Assembly: GCF_029227915.1 (NCBI RefSeq)
Contig: NC_079879.1
Location: forward strand, 32,246,501-32,310,500
Direction: 5' to 3'
DNA length: 64,000 nucleotides
DNA from: Hydractinia symbiolongicarpus
Taxonomy: Eukaryota > Cnidaria > Hydrozoa > Anthoathecata > Hydractiniidae
Shown in pieces: positions 36,265 through 50,118 of the stretch; within the stretch, counting starts at the first letter, position 1; each line of letters starts with the position of its first letter. Position numbers and translations under genes: made by a program. The notes below the pieces were generated by a model. It searched no databases, was not told the DNA's origin, and was given only the letters and a program-made list of their open reading frames with translations.

Positions 36265-39200
36265 ACGCGCTGACGAAATAGTATCAGCTTCAAAAGCTAC
36301 GTTTCATTGACTTACTAACGGTGTCAGTCAGTTTCACTTACAACGGTTGCGTCAACTATTCGTACTAACATGTACTTAGCGATATTTTTCTGACATTACT
36401 AGTTTGCATCGCTTTTAACAGTTAAACGATTGACTGTGTGACTTAATTGAACTGATTTTGGATTTTAAACTTATAAATGTGATAAATGAGCCAATTCGAC
36501 TCCAAGAAATAACATTCTTCTTAATTTGACATGATTGCTGTAACTCAGCGGTTACACTAGTCGGTGTGATAGCGCTTTATTTAAAAGTGTAGATGAATAA
36601 GTCATTTTTTACTGTGGGACCAATCCTAGCCGTTAGCGCGCGCTAACGAAGTAGAATCAGTTTCAAAAACTACATCTCATTGACTTACTAACGGTATCAG
36701 TCCGTTTCACCTACAACGGTTGCGTCACCTATTTGTACCAACATGTATTTAGCCATATGTTTCTGATATTACGAGGTTGCATTGCTTTTAACGGTGAAAC
36801 GATTGACTGTGGGACTTAAATGAACTAATTTTGGACTTTGACCTCGTTAATGTGATAAATGAGCCAATTCGACTCCAAGAAATAACATTCTTCTTAATTT
36901 GACATGATTGCTGTAACTCAGCGATAACAATGGCCGGTGTGATAGCGCTTTATGTAAAAGTGTAGATGAATAAGTCATTTTTTACTGTGGGACAAATCCT
37001 AGCCGTTAGCGCGCGCTAACGAAGTAGAATCAGTTTCAAAAACTACATCTCATTGACTTACTAACGGTATCAGTCCGTTTCACCTACAACGGTTGCGTCA
37101 CCTATTTGTACCAACATGTATTTAGCGATATGTTTCTGATATTACTAGGTTGCATTGCTTTTAACGGTGAAACGATTGACTGTGGGACTTAATTGAACTG
37201 ATTTTGGACTTTGACCTTGTTAATGTGATAAATGAGCCAACTCGACTCCAAGAAATAACATTCCTCTTAATTTGACATGATTGCTGTAACTCAGCGATAA
37301 CAATGGCCGCTGTGATAGCGCTTTATTTAAAAGTGTAGATGAATAAGTCATCTCTTATTGTGGGACAAATTCTAGCCGTTAGCGCGCGCTGACGAAATAG
37401 GACCAGCTTCAAAAGCTACATTTCATTGACTTACTAACGGTGTCAGTCCGTTTCACTTACAACGGTTGCGTCACCTATTCGTACCAACATGTACTTAGCG
37501 ATATTTTTCTGACATTACTCGTTTGCATCGCTTTTAACAGTTAAACGATTGACTGTGTGACTTAATTGAACTGATTTTGGACTTTGACCTTGTATATGTG
37601 ATAATGGGACAATTGGATCCCAAGAATTAACATTCTTCTTAATTTGACATGATTGCTCGACTTCGGCTATTACACTGGGCTCTGTGGTGGTGCTTTATTT
37701 AAAAGTGTAGATAAATAAGTCAGTTTTAACTGTGGGACCAATCCTAGCCGTTAGCGCGCGCTGAAGAAATAGAGAAAGTTTCAAAAACTACATTTCATTG
37801 ACTTTCTAACGGTATCAGTCCGTTTGTGTTACAACGGTTGCGTCACATATTCGTACCAACATGTATTTAGCGATACGTTTCTGATGTTACTAGGTTGCAT
37901 CGCATTTAACGATGGAACGATTGACTATTGGACTTAATTGAACTGATTTTAGACTTTAAACTTATAAATGTGATAAATGAAACAATTGGATCCCCAGAAG
38001 TAACATTCTTCTTAATTTTACATGATTGCTAAAACTCAGCGATTACACTGGGCGCTGTGGTAGCGCTTTACTTAAAAATGTAGATAAATAAGTTATTTTT
38101 TACTGTGGGACAAATCCTTGCCCTTAGCGCGCGCTGACGAAGTAGAATCAGTTTCAAAAACTACATCTCATTGACTTACTAACGGTATCAGTCCGTTTCA
38201 CCTACAACGGTTGCGTCACCTATTTGTACCAACATGTATTTAGCGATATGTTTCTGATATTACGAGGTTGCATTGCTTTTAACGGTGAAACGATTGACTG
38301 TGGGACTTAATTGAACTGATTTTGGACTTTGACCTCGTTAATGTGATAAATGAGCCAATTCGATTCCAAGAAATAACATTCTTCTTAATTTGACATGATT
38401 GCTGTAACTCAGCGATAACAATGGCCGCTGTGATAGCGCTTTATTTAAAAGTGTAGAAGAATAAGTCATCTCATACTGTGGGACAAATTCTAGCAGTTAG
38501 CGCGCGCTGACGAAATAGGATCAGCTTCAAAAGCTACATTTCATTGACTTACTAACGGTGTCAGTCCGTTTCACTTACAACGGTTGCGTCACCTATTCGT
38601 ACCAACATGTACTTAGCGATATTTTTCTGACATTACTCGTTTGCATCGCTTTTAACAGTTAAACGATTGACTGTGTGACTTAATTGAACTGATTTTGGAC
38701 TTTGACCTTATATTTGTGATAAATGAGACAATTGGATCCCAAGAAATAACATTCTTCTTAATTTGACATGATTGCTCGACTTCGGCTATTACACTGGGCT
38801 CTGTGGTGGTGTTTTATTTAAAAGTGTAGATAAATAAGTCAGTTTTAACTGTGGGACCAATCCTAGCCGTTAGCGCGCGCTGAAGAAATAGAGAAAGTTT
38901 CAAAAACTACATTTCATTGACTTTCTAACGGTATCAGTCCGTTTGTGTTACAACGGTTGCGTCACATATTCGTACCAACATGTATTTAGCGATACGTTTC
39001 TGATGTTTCTAGGTTGCATCGCTTTTAACGGTGGAACGATTGACTATTGGACTTAATTGAACTGATTTTAGACATTGAACTTATAAATTTGATAAATGAA
39101 ACAATTGCATCCCCAGAAGTAACATTCTTCTTAATTTTACATGATAGCTCGAACTCAGCGATTACACTGGGCGCTGTGGTAGCGCTTTACTTAAAAATGT

Positions 39201-39379
39201 AGATAAATAAGTTATTTTTTACTGTGGGACAAATCCTAGCCGTTAGCGCGCGCTGACGAAGTAGAATCAGTTTCAAAAACTACATCTCATTGACTTACTA
39301 ACGGTGTCAGTCCGTTTCACCTACAACGGTTGCGTCACCTATTTGTATTAACATGTATTTAGCGATATTTTTCTGATAT

Positions 39380-42300
39380 TGCTAGGTTCCATCGCTTTTA
39401 ACAGTGAAACGATTGACTGTGTGACTTAATTGAACTGATTTTAGACTTCAAACTTATAAATGTGATAAATGAAACAATTGGATCCCAAGAAATAACATTC
39501 TTCTTAATTTGACATGATTGCTCGACTTCGGCTATTACACTGGGCTCTGTGGTGGTGCTTTATTTAAAAGTGTAGATGAATAAGTCATTTTTTTACTGTG
39601 GGACAAATCCTAGCCGTTATCGCGCGCTGACGAAGTAGAATCAGTTTCAAAACCAACATCTCATCGAATTACTAACGGTATCAGTCCGTTTCACCTACAA
39701 CGGTTGCGTCACCTATTTGTACCAACATGTATTTAGCGATATGGATCTGATATTACTAGGTTCCATCGCTTTTAACAGTGAAACGATTGACTGTGTGACT
39801 TAATTGAACTGATTTTAGACTTTGAACTTATAAATGTGATAAATGAGACAATTGGACCCCAAGAAATAACATTCTTCTTAATTTGACATGATTGCTCGTC
39901 TTCAGCTTTAACACTGGGCTCTGCGGTAGTGCTTTATTTAAAAGTGTTGATAAATAAGTCAGTTTTAACTGTAGGACAAGTCCTAGACGTTAGCGCGCGC
40001 TGACGAAATAGGATCAGCTTTAAAAGCTACATTTCATTGACTTACTAACGGTGTCAGTCCGTTTCACTTACAACGGATGCGTGACCTATACGTACCAACA
40101 TGTACTTAGCGATACTTTTCTGACATTACTAGTTTGCATCGCTTTTAACAGTTAAACAATTGACTGTGTGACTTAATTGAACTGATTTTGGACATTGACC
40201 TTATATATGTGATAAATGAGCCTATTGGACTCCAAGAAATGACATTCTTCTTAATTTTACATGATTGCTGGAACTTAGCGATTACACTGGCCGCTGTGAC
40301 AGCGCTTTATTTAAATCTGTAGATAATTAAGTCAGTTTTAACTGTGGGACCAATCCTAGCCGTTAGCGCGCGCTGAAGAAATAGAGAAAGTTTCGAAAAC
40401 TATATTTCATTGACTTTCTAACGGTATCAGTCCGTTTGAGTTACAACGGTTTGCGTTACATATTCGTTCCAACATGTGTTTAGCGATATGTTTCTGATAT
40501 TACTAGGTTCCATCGCTTTTAACAGTGAAACGATTGACTGTGTGACTTAATTGAACTGATTTTAGACTTCAAACTTATAAATGTGATAAATGAGACAATT
40601 GGATCCCAAGAAATAACATTCTTCTTAATTTGACATGATTGCTCGACTTCGGCTATTACACTGGGCTCTGTGGTGGTGCTTTATTTAAAAGTGTAGATGA
40701 ATAAGTCATTTTTACTGTGGGACAAATCCTAGCCGTTAGCGCGCTGACGAAGTAGAATCAGTTTCAAAAACTACATCTCATCGACTTACTAACGGTATCA
40801 GTCCGTTTCACCTACAACGGTTGCGTCACCTATTTGTACCAACATGTATTTAGCGATATGTTTCTGATATTAGTAGGTTGCATTGCTTTTAACGGTGAAA
40901 CGATTGACTGTGGGACTTAATTGAACTGATTATGGACTTTGACCTTGTTAATGTGATAAATCAGCCAATTCGACTCCGAGAAGTAACATTCTTCTTGATT
41001 TTACATGATTGCTCGAACTCAGCGATTACACTGGGCGCAGTGGTAGCGCTTTATTTAAAAGTGTTGATAAATAAATCAGTTTTAACTGTAGGACCAATCC
41101 TAGCCGTTAGCGCGCGCTGAAGAAATAGAGAAAGTTTCGAAAACTATATTTCATTGACTTTCTAACGGTATCAGTCCGTTTGAGTTACAACGGTTTGCGT
41201 CACATATTCGTTCCAACATGTGTTTAGCGATATGTTTCTGATATTACTAGGTTCCATCGCTTTTAACAGTGAAACGATTGACTGTGTGACTTAATTGAAC
41301 TGATTTTAGACTTCAAACTTATAAATGTGATAAATGAGACAATTGGATCCCAAGAAATAACATTCTTCTTAATTTGACATGATTGCTCGACTTCGGCTAT
41401 TACACTGGGCTCTGTGGTGGTGCTTTATTTAAAAGTGTAGATGAATAAGTCATTTTTTACTGTGGGACAAATCCTAGCCGTTAGCGCGCTGACGAAGTAG
41501 AATCAGTTTCAAAAACTACATCTCATCGACTTACTAACGGTATCAGTCCGTTTCACCTACAACGGTTGCGTCACCTATTTGTACCAACATGTATTTAGCG
41601 ATATGTTTCTGATATTAGTAGGTTGCATTGCTTTTAACGGTGGAACGATTGACTGTGGGACTTAATTGAACTGATTTTGGACTTTGACCTTGTTAATGTG
41701 ATAAATGAGCCAATTCGACTCCGAGAAATAACATTCCTCTTAATTTGACATGATTGCTGTAACTCAGCGATAACAATGGCCGCTGTGATAGCGCTTTATT
41801 TAAAAGTGTAGATGAATAAGTCATCTTTTACTGTGGGACAAATTCTAGCCGTTAGCGCGCGCTGACAAAATAGGATCAGCTTCAAAAGCTACATTTCATT
41901 GACTTATTAACGGTGTCAGTCCGTTTCACTTACAACGGTTGCGTGACCTATACGTACCAACATGTACTTAGTGATATTTTTCTGACATTACTAGTTTGCA
42001 TTGCTTTTAACAGTTAAACGATTGACTGTGTGACTTAATTGAACTGATTTTGGACATTGACCTTATGTATGTGATAAATGAGCCTATTGGACTCCAAGAA
42101 ATGACATTCTTCTTAATTTTACATGATTGCTGGAACTTAGCGATTACACTGGCCGCTGTGACAGCGTTTTATTTAAATCTGTAGATAATTAAGTCAGCTT
42201 TAACAGTGGGACCATTCCTAGCCGTTAGCGCGTGCTGAAGAAATAGAGAAAGTTTCAAAAACTACATTTCATTGACTTTCTAACGGTATCAGTCCGTTTG

Positions 42301-43367
42301 TCTTACAACGGTTACGTCACATATTCGTACCAACATGTATTTAGCGATACGTTTCTGATGTTACTAGGTTGTATTGCTTTTAACGGTGGAACGATTGACT
42401 ATTGGACTTAATTGAACTGATTTTAGACTTTGAACTTATAAATGTGATAAATGAAACAATTGGATCCCCAGAAGTAACATTCTTCTTAATTTTACATGAT
42501 TGCTCGAACTCAGCGATTACATTGGGCGCTGTGGTAGCGCTTTACTTAAAAATGTAGATAAATAAGTCATTTTTTACTGTGGGACCAATCCTAACCGTTA
42601 GCGCGCGCTGAAGAAATAGAGAAAGTTTCAAAATCTACATTTCATTGACTTTTTAACGGTATCAGTCCGTTTGAGTTACAACGGTTGCGTCACATATTGG
42701 TACCAACATGTATTTAGCGATACGTTTCTGATGTTACTAGGTTGCATCGCTTTTAACGGTGGAACGATTGACTATTGGACTTAATTGAACTGATTTTAGA
42801 CTTTGAACTTATAAATTTGATAAATGAAACAATTGGATCCCCAGAAGTAACATTCTTCTTAATTTGACATGATTGCTCGCCTTCAGCTTTCACACTGGGT
42901 GCTGTGGTAGCGCTTTACTTAAAAATGTAGATAAATAAGTCATTTTTTACTGTGGGACCAATCCTAACCGTTAGCGCGCGCTGAAGAAATAGAGAAAGTT
43001 TCGAAAACTACATTTCATTGACTTTCTAACGGTATCAGTCCGTTTGAGTTACAACGGTTGCGTCACATATTCGTACCAACATGCATTTAACGATATGTTT
43101 CTGATGTTACTAGGTTGCATCGCTCTTAACGGTGGAACGATTGACTATGGGCCTTAATGGAACTGATTTTAGACTTCAAACTTATAAATGTGATAAATGA
43201 GACAATTGGACCCCCAGGAATAACATTCTTCTTAATTTGACATGATTGCTCGAACTCAGCGATTACACTGGGCGCTGTGGTAGCGCTTTACTTAAAAATG
43301 TAGATAAATAAGTCATTTTTTACTGTGGGACCAATCCTAACCGTTAGCGCGCGCTGAAGAAATAGAG
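39380..43367 (+). repeat. 4-kb block with a distant copy at 52053-56039
   Basis: Monomer order 39641, 40014, 40387, 40758, 41131, 41503, 41876, 42249, 42622 and 42995 matches 52313 through 55667 at a shift of 12672-12673. Shared rare sites: AACCAACATCTCATCGAATTAC-like start, GTGTTGATAAATAAGTCAG, GACAAGTCCTAG, GTGACCTATACGTACC, GACAGCG, GTAGATAATTAAG and CATATTCGTTCC. The tract 40940-41090 is locally replaced by sequence containing GATTATGGAC and GGGCGCAGTGG. Confidence 0.87.
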
Positions 43368-45605
43368 AAAGTTTCGAAAACTACATTTCATTGACTTTCT
43401 AACGGTATCAGTCCGTTTGAGTTACAACGGTTGCGTCACATATTCGTACGAACATGTATTTAGCGATATGTTTCTGATGTTACTAGGTTGCATTGCTGTT
43501 AACGGTGGAACGATTGACTATGGGCCTTAATTGAACTGATTTTAGACTTCAAACTTATAAATGTGATAAATGGGACAAATGGACCCCCAGGAATAACATT
43601 CTTCTTAATTTGACATGATTGCTCGAACTCAGCGATTACACTGGGCGCTGTGGTATCGCTATACTTAAAAATGTAGATAAATAAGTCATTTTTTACTGTG
43701 GGACCAATCCTAACTGTTAGCGCGCGCTGAAGAAATACAGACAACTTCAAAAACTACATTTCATTGACTTTCTCACGGTATCAGTCCGTTTGAGTTACAA
43801 CGGTTGCGTCACATATTCGTACCAACATGTATTGAGCGATATTTTTCTGATATTGCTAGGTTGCATCGCTCTTAACAGTGGAACGATTGACTATGGGCCT
43901 TAATTGAACTGATTTTAGACTTCAAACTTATAAATGTGATAAATGAGACAATTGGACCCCCAGGAATAACATTCTTCTTAATTTGACATGATTGCTCGAC
44001 TTCAGCTTTTACACTGGGCGCTGTGGTAGCGCTTTACTTAAAAATGTAGATAAATAAGTCATTTTTTACTGTAGGAGCAATCGTAACCGTTAGCGCGCGC
44101 TGAAGAAATAGAGAAAGTTTCGAAAACTACATTTCATTGACTTTCTAACGGTATCAGTCCGTTTGAGTTACAACGGTTGCGTCACATATTCGTACCAACA
44201 TGTATTTAGCGATATGTTTCTGATGTTACTAGGTTGCGTCGCTTTAAACGGTGGAACGATTGACTATGGGCCTTAATTGAACTGATTTTAGACTTCAAAC
44301 TTATAAATGTGATAAATGAGACAATTGGACCCCCAGGAATAACATTCTTCTTAATTTGACATGATTGCTCGAACTCAGCGATTACACTGGGCGCTGTGGT
44401 AGCGCTTTACTTAAAAATGTAGATAAATAAGTCATTTTTTACTGTGGGACCAATCCTAACCGTTAGCGCGCGCTGAAGAAATAGAGACAACTTCAAAAAC
44501 TACATTTCATTGACTTTCTAACGGTATCAATCTGTTTGAGTTACAACGGTTGCGTCTCCTATTCGTACCAACATGTATTGAGCGATATTTTTCTGATATT
44601 GCTAGGTTGCATCGCTCTTAACGGTGGAACGATTGACTATGGGCTTTAATTGAACTGATTTTAGACTTCAAACTTATAAATGTGATAAATGAGACAATTG
44701 GACCCCCAGGAATAACATTCTTCTTAATTTGACATGATTGCTCGACTTCAGCTTTCACACTGGGCGCTGTGGTAGCGCTTTACTTAAAAATGTAGATAAA
44801 TAAGTCATTTTTTACTGTGGGACCAATCCTAACCGTTAGCGCGCGCTGAAGAAATAGAGAAAGTTTCGAAAACTACATTTCATTGACTTTCTAACGGTAT
44901 CAGTCCGTTTGAGTTACAACGGTTGCGTCACATATTCGTACCAACATGTATTTAGCGATATGTTTCTGATGTTACTAGGTTGCATCGCTCTTAACGGTGG
45001 AACGATTGACTATGGGCCTTAATTGAACTGATTTTAGACTTCAAACTTATAAATGTGATAAATGAGACAATTGGACCCCCAAGAAGAACATTCTTCTTAA
45101 TTTGACATGATTGCTCGAACTCAGCGATTACACTGGGCGCTGTGGTAGCGCTTTACTTAAAAATGTAGATAAATAAGTCATTTTTTACTGTGGGACCAAT
45201 CCTAACCGTTAGCGCGCGCTGAAAAAATAGAGACAACTTCAAAAACTACATTTCATTGATTTTCTAACGGTATCAATCTGTTTGAGTTACAACGGTTGCG
45301 TCTCCTATTCGTACCAACATGTATTGAGCGATATTTTTCTGATATTGCTAGGTTGCATCGCTTTTAACAGTGAAAAGATTGACTGTGGGACTTAATTGAA
45401 CTGATTTTGGACTTTGACCTTATATACGTGATAAATGAGCGTATTGGACTCCAAGAAATAACATTCTTCTTAATTTGACATGATTGCTGGAACTCAGCGA
45501 TTACACTGGGCGCTGTGATAGCGCTTTATTTAAAACTGTAGATAAATAAGTTATTTTTAACTGTGGGACCAATCCTAGCCGTTAGCCGGCGCTGAAGAAA
45601 TAGAG
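42249..45605 (+). repeat. Type D satellite domain, first block
   Basis: Monomers start at 42249, 42622, 42995, 43368, 43741, 44114, 44487, 44860 and 45233. Type D marks are CGATTGACTATGGGCC, GGACCCCCAGGAATAAC, GCTCGAACTCAGCGATTACACTGGGC-type centre and GCTCTTAACGG. E-like monomers with TTGAGCGATATTTTTCTGATATTGC alternate from 43741 on, giving a two-monomer periodicity (43741, 44487, 45233). Confidence 0.88.
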
Positions 45606-46895
45606 AAATTTTCAAAAACTACATTTCATTGACTTTCTAACGGTATCAGTCCGTTTGAGTTACAACGGTTTGCGTCACATATTCGTACCAACATGTGTTT
45701 AGCGATATGTTTCTGATATTACTAGCTTCCATCGCTTTTAACAGTGAAACGATTGACTGTGTGACTTAATTGAACTGATTTTAGACTTCAAACTTATAAA
45801 TGTGATAAATGAGACAATTGGATCCCAAGAAATAACATTCTTCTTAATTTGACATGATTGCTCGACTTCGGCTATTACACTGGGCTCTGTGGTGGTGCTT
45901 TATTTAAAAGTGTAGATAAATAAGTCAGTTTTAACTGTGGGACAAATTCTAGCCGTTAGCGCGCTAACGAAATAGGATCAGCTTCAAAAGCTACATTTCA
46001 TTGACTTACTAACGGTGTCAGTCCGTTTCACTTACAACGGTTGCGTCACCTATTTGTACCAACATGTACTTAGCGATATGTTTCTGACATTACTCGTTTG
46101 CATCGCTTTTATCAGTTAAACGATTGACTGTGTGACTTAATTGAACTGATTTTGGACTTTGACCTTATATTTGTGATAAATGAGACAATTGGATCCCAAG
46201 AAATAACATTCTTCTTAATTTGACATGATTGCTCGACTTCGGCTATTACACTGGGCTCTGTGGTAGCGCTTTACTTAAAAATGTAGATAAATAAGTTATT
46301 TTTTACTGTCGGACAAATCCTAGCCGTTAGCGCGCGCTGACGAAGTAGAATCAGTTTCAAAAACTACATCTCATTGACTTACTAACGGTATCAGTCCGTT
46401 TCACCTACAACGGTTGCGTCACCTATTTGTACCAACATGTATTTAGCGATATGTTTCTGATATTACGAGGTTGCATTGCTTTTAACGGTGAAACGATTGA
46501 CTGTGGGACTTAATTGAACTGATTTTGGACTTTGACCTCGTTAATGTGATAAATGAGCCAATTCGATTCCAAGAAATAACAATCTTCTTAATTTGACATG
46601 ATTGCTGTAACTCAGCGATAACAATGGCCGCTGTGATAGCGTTTTATTTAAAAGTGTAGAAGAATAAGTCATCTCATACTGTGGGACAAATTCTAGCTGT
46701 TAGCGCGCGCTGACGAAATAGGATCAGCTTCAAAAGCTACATTTCATTGACTTACTAACGGTGTCAGTCTGTTTCACTTACAACGTTTGCGTCACCTATT
46801 CGTACCAACATGTACTTAGCGATATTTTTCTGACATTACTCGTTTGCATCGCTTTTAACAGTTAAACGATTGACTGTGTGACTTAATTGAACTGA

Positions 46896-46935
46896 TTTTG
46901 GACTTTGACCTTATATTTTGGACTTATACCTTATA
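46896..46935 (+). repeat. 20-bp direct duplication inside monomer 46724
   Basis: TTTTGGACTTTGACCTTATA (46896-46915) is followed at once by a copy with two changes (46916-46935, TTTTGGACTTATACCTTATA), replacing the usual GTGATAAATGAGAC. This makes the monomer 377 bp, the longest without a transposon. I saw it in no other monomer. Confidence 0.85.
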
Positions 46936-47513
46936 TAATTGGATCCCAAGAAATAACATTCTTCTTAATTTGACATGATTGCTCGACTTCGGCTATTACA
47001 CTGGGCTCTGTGGTGGTGCTTTATTTAAAAGTGTAGATAAATAAGTCAGTTTTAACTGTCGGACAAATCCTAGCCGTTAGCGCGCGCTGACGAAGTAGAA
47101 TCAGTTTCAAAAACTACATCTCATTGACTTACTAACGGTATCAGTCCGTTTCACCTACAACGGTTGCGTCACCTATTTGTACCAACATGTATTTAGCGAT
47201 ATGTTTCTGATATTACGAGGTTGCATTGCTTTTAACGGTGAAACGATTGACTGTGGGACTTAATTGAACTGATTTTAGACTTCAAACTTATAAATGTGAT
47301 AAATGAAACAATTGGATCCCCAGAAGTAACATTCATCTTAATTTTACATGATTGCTCGAACTCAGCGATTACACTGGGCGCAGTGGTAGCGCTTTACTTA
47401 AAAATGTGGATAAATAAGTCAGTTTTAACTGTGGGACCAATCCTAGCCGTTAGCGCGCGCTGAAGAAATAGAGAAACTTTCAAAAACTACATTTCATTGA
47501 CTTTCTAACGGTA

Positions 47514-48948
47514 TCAGTCCGTTTCACCTACAACGGTTGCGTCACCTATTTGTACCAACATGTATTTAGCGATATGTTTCTGATATTGCTAGGTTCCATC
47601 GCTTTTAACAGTGAAACGATTGACTGTGTGACTTAATTGAACTGATTTTAGACTTCAAACTTATAAATGTGATAAATGAAACAATTGGATCCCAAGAAAT
47701 AACATTCTTCTTAATTTGACATGATTGCTCGACTTCGGCTATTACACTGGGCTCTGTGGTGGTGCTTTATTTAAAAGTGTAGATGAATAAGTCATTTTTT
47801 TACTGTGGGACAAATCCTAGCCGTTATCGCGCGCTGACGAAGTAGAATCAGTTTCAAAACCAACATCTCATCGAATTACTAACGGTATCAGTCCGTTTCA
47901 CCTACAACGGTTGCGTCACCTATTTGTACCAACATGTATTTAGCGATATGTTTCTGATATTGCTAGGTTCCATCGCTTTTAACAGTGAAACGATTGACTG
48001 TGTGACTTAATTGAACTGATTTTAGACTTCAAACTTATAAATGTGATAAATGAAACAATTGGATCCCAAGAAATAAAATTCTTCTTAATTTGACATGATT
48101 GCTCGACTTCGGCTATTACACTGGGCTCTGTGGTGGTGCTTTATTTAAAAGTGTAGATGAATAAGTCATTTTTTTACTGTGGGACAAATCCTAGCCGTTA
48201 TCGGGCGCTGACGAAGTAGAATCAGTTTCAAAACCAACATCTCATCGAATTACTAACGGTATCAGTCCGTTTCACCTACAACGGTTGCGTCACCTATTTG
48301 TACCAACATGTATTTAGCGATATGTTTCTGATATTACTAGGTTCCATCGCTTTTAACAGTGAAACGATTGACTGTGTGACTTAATTGAACTGATTTTACC
48401 TCGTTAATGTGATAAATGAGCCAATTCGATTCCACGAAATAACATTCTTCTTAAATTGACATGATTGCTGTAACTCAGCGATAACAATGGCCGCTGTGAT
48501 AGCGCTTTATTTAAAAGTGTAGAAGAATAAGTCATCTCATACTGTGGGACAAAATCTAGCCGTTAGCGCGCGCTGACGAAATAGGATCAGCTTCAAAAGC
48601 TACATTTCATTGACTTACTAACTGTGTCAGTCCGTTTCCCTTACAACGGTTGCGTCACCTATTCGTACCAACATGTACTTAGCGATATTTTTCTGACATT
48701 ACTCGTTTGCATCGCTTTTAACAGTTAAACGATTGACTGTGTGACTTAATTGAACTGATTTTGGACTTTGACCTTATATATGTGATAAATGAGACAATTG
48801 GATCCCAAGAAATAACATTCTTCTTAATTTGACATGATTGCTCGACTTCGGCTATTACACTGGGCTCTGTGGTGGTGCTTTATTTAAAAGTGTAGATAAA
48901 TAAGTCAGTTTTAACTGTGGGACCAATCCTAGCCGTTAGCGCGCGCTG
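47514..48948 (+). repeat. 2605-bp-offset block, copy 1
   Basis: It includes monomers 47848, 48222 (365 bp) and 48587. The first two carry TTATCGCGCGCTG or TTATCGGGCGCTG and AACCAACATCTCATCGAATTAC. Monomer 48222 has an 8 bp deletion of GGACTTTG after TGATTTT (junction 48397/48398). The same order recurs 2605 bases later. Confidence 0.88.
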
Positions 48949-50118
48949 AAGAAATAGAGAAAGTTTCAAAAACTACATTTCATTGACTTTCTAACGGTAT
49001 CAGTCCGTTTGTGTTACAACGGTTGCGTCACATATTCGTACCAACATGTATTTAGCGATACGTTTCTGATGTTACTAGGTTGCATCGCTTTTAACGGTGG
49101 AACGATTGACTATTGGACTTAATTGAACTGATTTTAGACATTGAACTTATAAATTTGATAAATGAAACAATTGCATCCCCAGAAGTAACATTCTTCTTAA
49201 TTTTACATGATAGCTCGAACTCAGCGATTACACTGGGCGCTGTGGTAGCGCTTTACTTAAAAATGTAGATAAATAAGTTATTTTTTACTGTGGGACAAAT
49301 CCTAGCCGTTAGCGCGCGCTGACGAAGTAGAATCAGTTTCAAAAACTACATCTCATTGACTTACTAACGGTATCAGTCCGTTTCACCTACAACGGTTGCG
49401 TCACCTATTTGTACCAACATGTATTTAGCGATATGTTTCTGATGATGCTAGGTTCCATCGCTTTTAACAGTGAAACGATTGACTGTGTGACTTAATTGAA
49501 CTGATTTTAGACTTCAAACTTATAAATGTGATAAATGAAACAATTGGATCCCCAGAAGTAACATTCATCTTAATTTTACATGATTGCTCGAACTCAGCGA
49601 TTACACTGGGCGCAGTGGTAGCGCTTTACTTAAAAATGTGGATAAATAAGTCAGTTTTAACTGTGGGACCAATCCTAGCCGTTAGCGCGCGCTGAAGAAA
49701 TAGAGAAAGTTTCAAAAACTACATTTCATTGACTTTCTAACGGTATCAGTCCGTTTGTGTTACAACGGTTGCGTCACATATTCGTACCAACATGTATTTA
49801 GCGATACGTTTCTGATGTTACTAGGTTGCATCGCTTTTAACGGTGGAACGATTGACTATTGGACTTAATTGAACTGATTTTAGACATTGAACTTATAAAT
49901 TTGATAAATGAAACAATTGCATCCCCAGAAGTAACATTCTTCTTGATTTTACATGATAGCTCGAGCTCAGCGATTACACTGGGCGCTGTGGTAGCGCTTT
50001 ACTTAAAAATGTAGATAAATAAGTTATTTTTTACTGTGGGACAAATCCTAGCCGTTAGCGCGCGCTGACGAAGTAGAATCAGTTTCAAAAACTACATCTC
50101 ATTGACTTACTAACGGTG

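Larger units (their letters stand above)
31069..42248 (+). repeat. Type C-rich satellite domain
   Basis: Monomers start at 31069, 31442, 31814, 32187, 32558, 32931, 33304, 33677, 34050, 34421, 34792, 35165, 35538, 35911, 36284, 36657, 37030, 37403, 37775, 38148, 38521, 38894, 39267, 39641, 40014, 40387, 40758, 41131, 41503 and 41876. Type C marks are GACGAAGTAGAATCAG, TACATCTCATTGACTTACTAACGG, TTTCACCTACAACGG, CACCTATTTGTACC, GAGCCAATTCGACTCC, CTGTAACTCAGCGATAACAATGG and GTAGATGAATAAG. A sister form carries GGATCAGCTTCAAAAGCTAC and TTTCTGACATTACTCG. C monomers alternate with A and B monomers in short runs of two to four. Confidence 0.9.

Noticed and set aside
40932-41120. Plus-strand 62-codon frame
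   Set aside because: Chance open frame in a satellite monomer with a locally replaced tract; it is not present in sister monomers such as 53600-53790.
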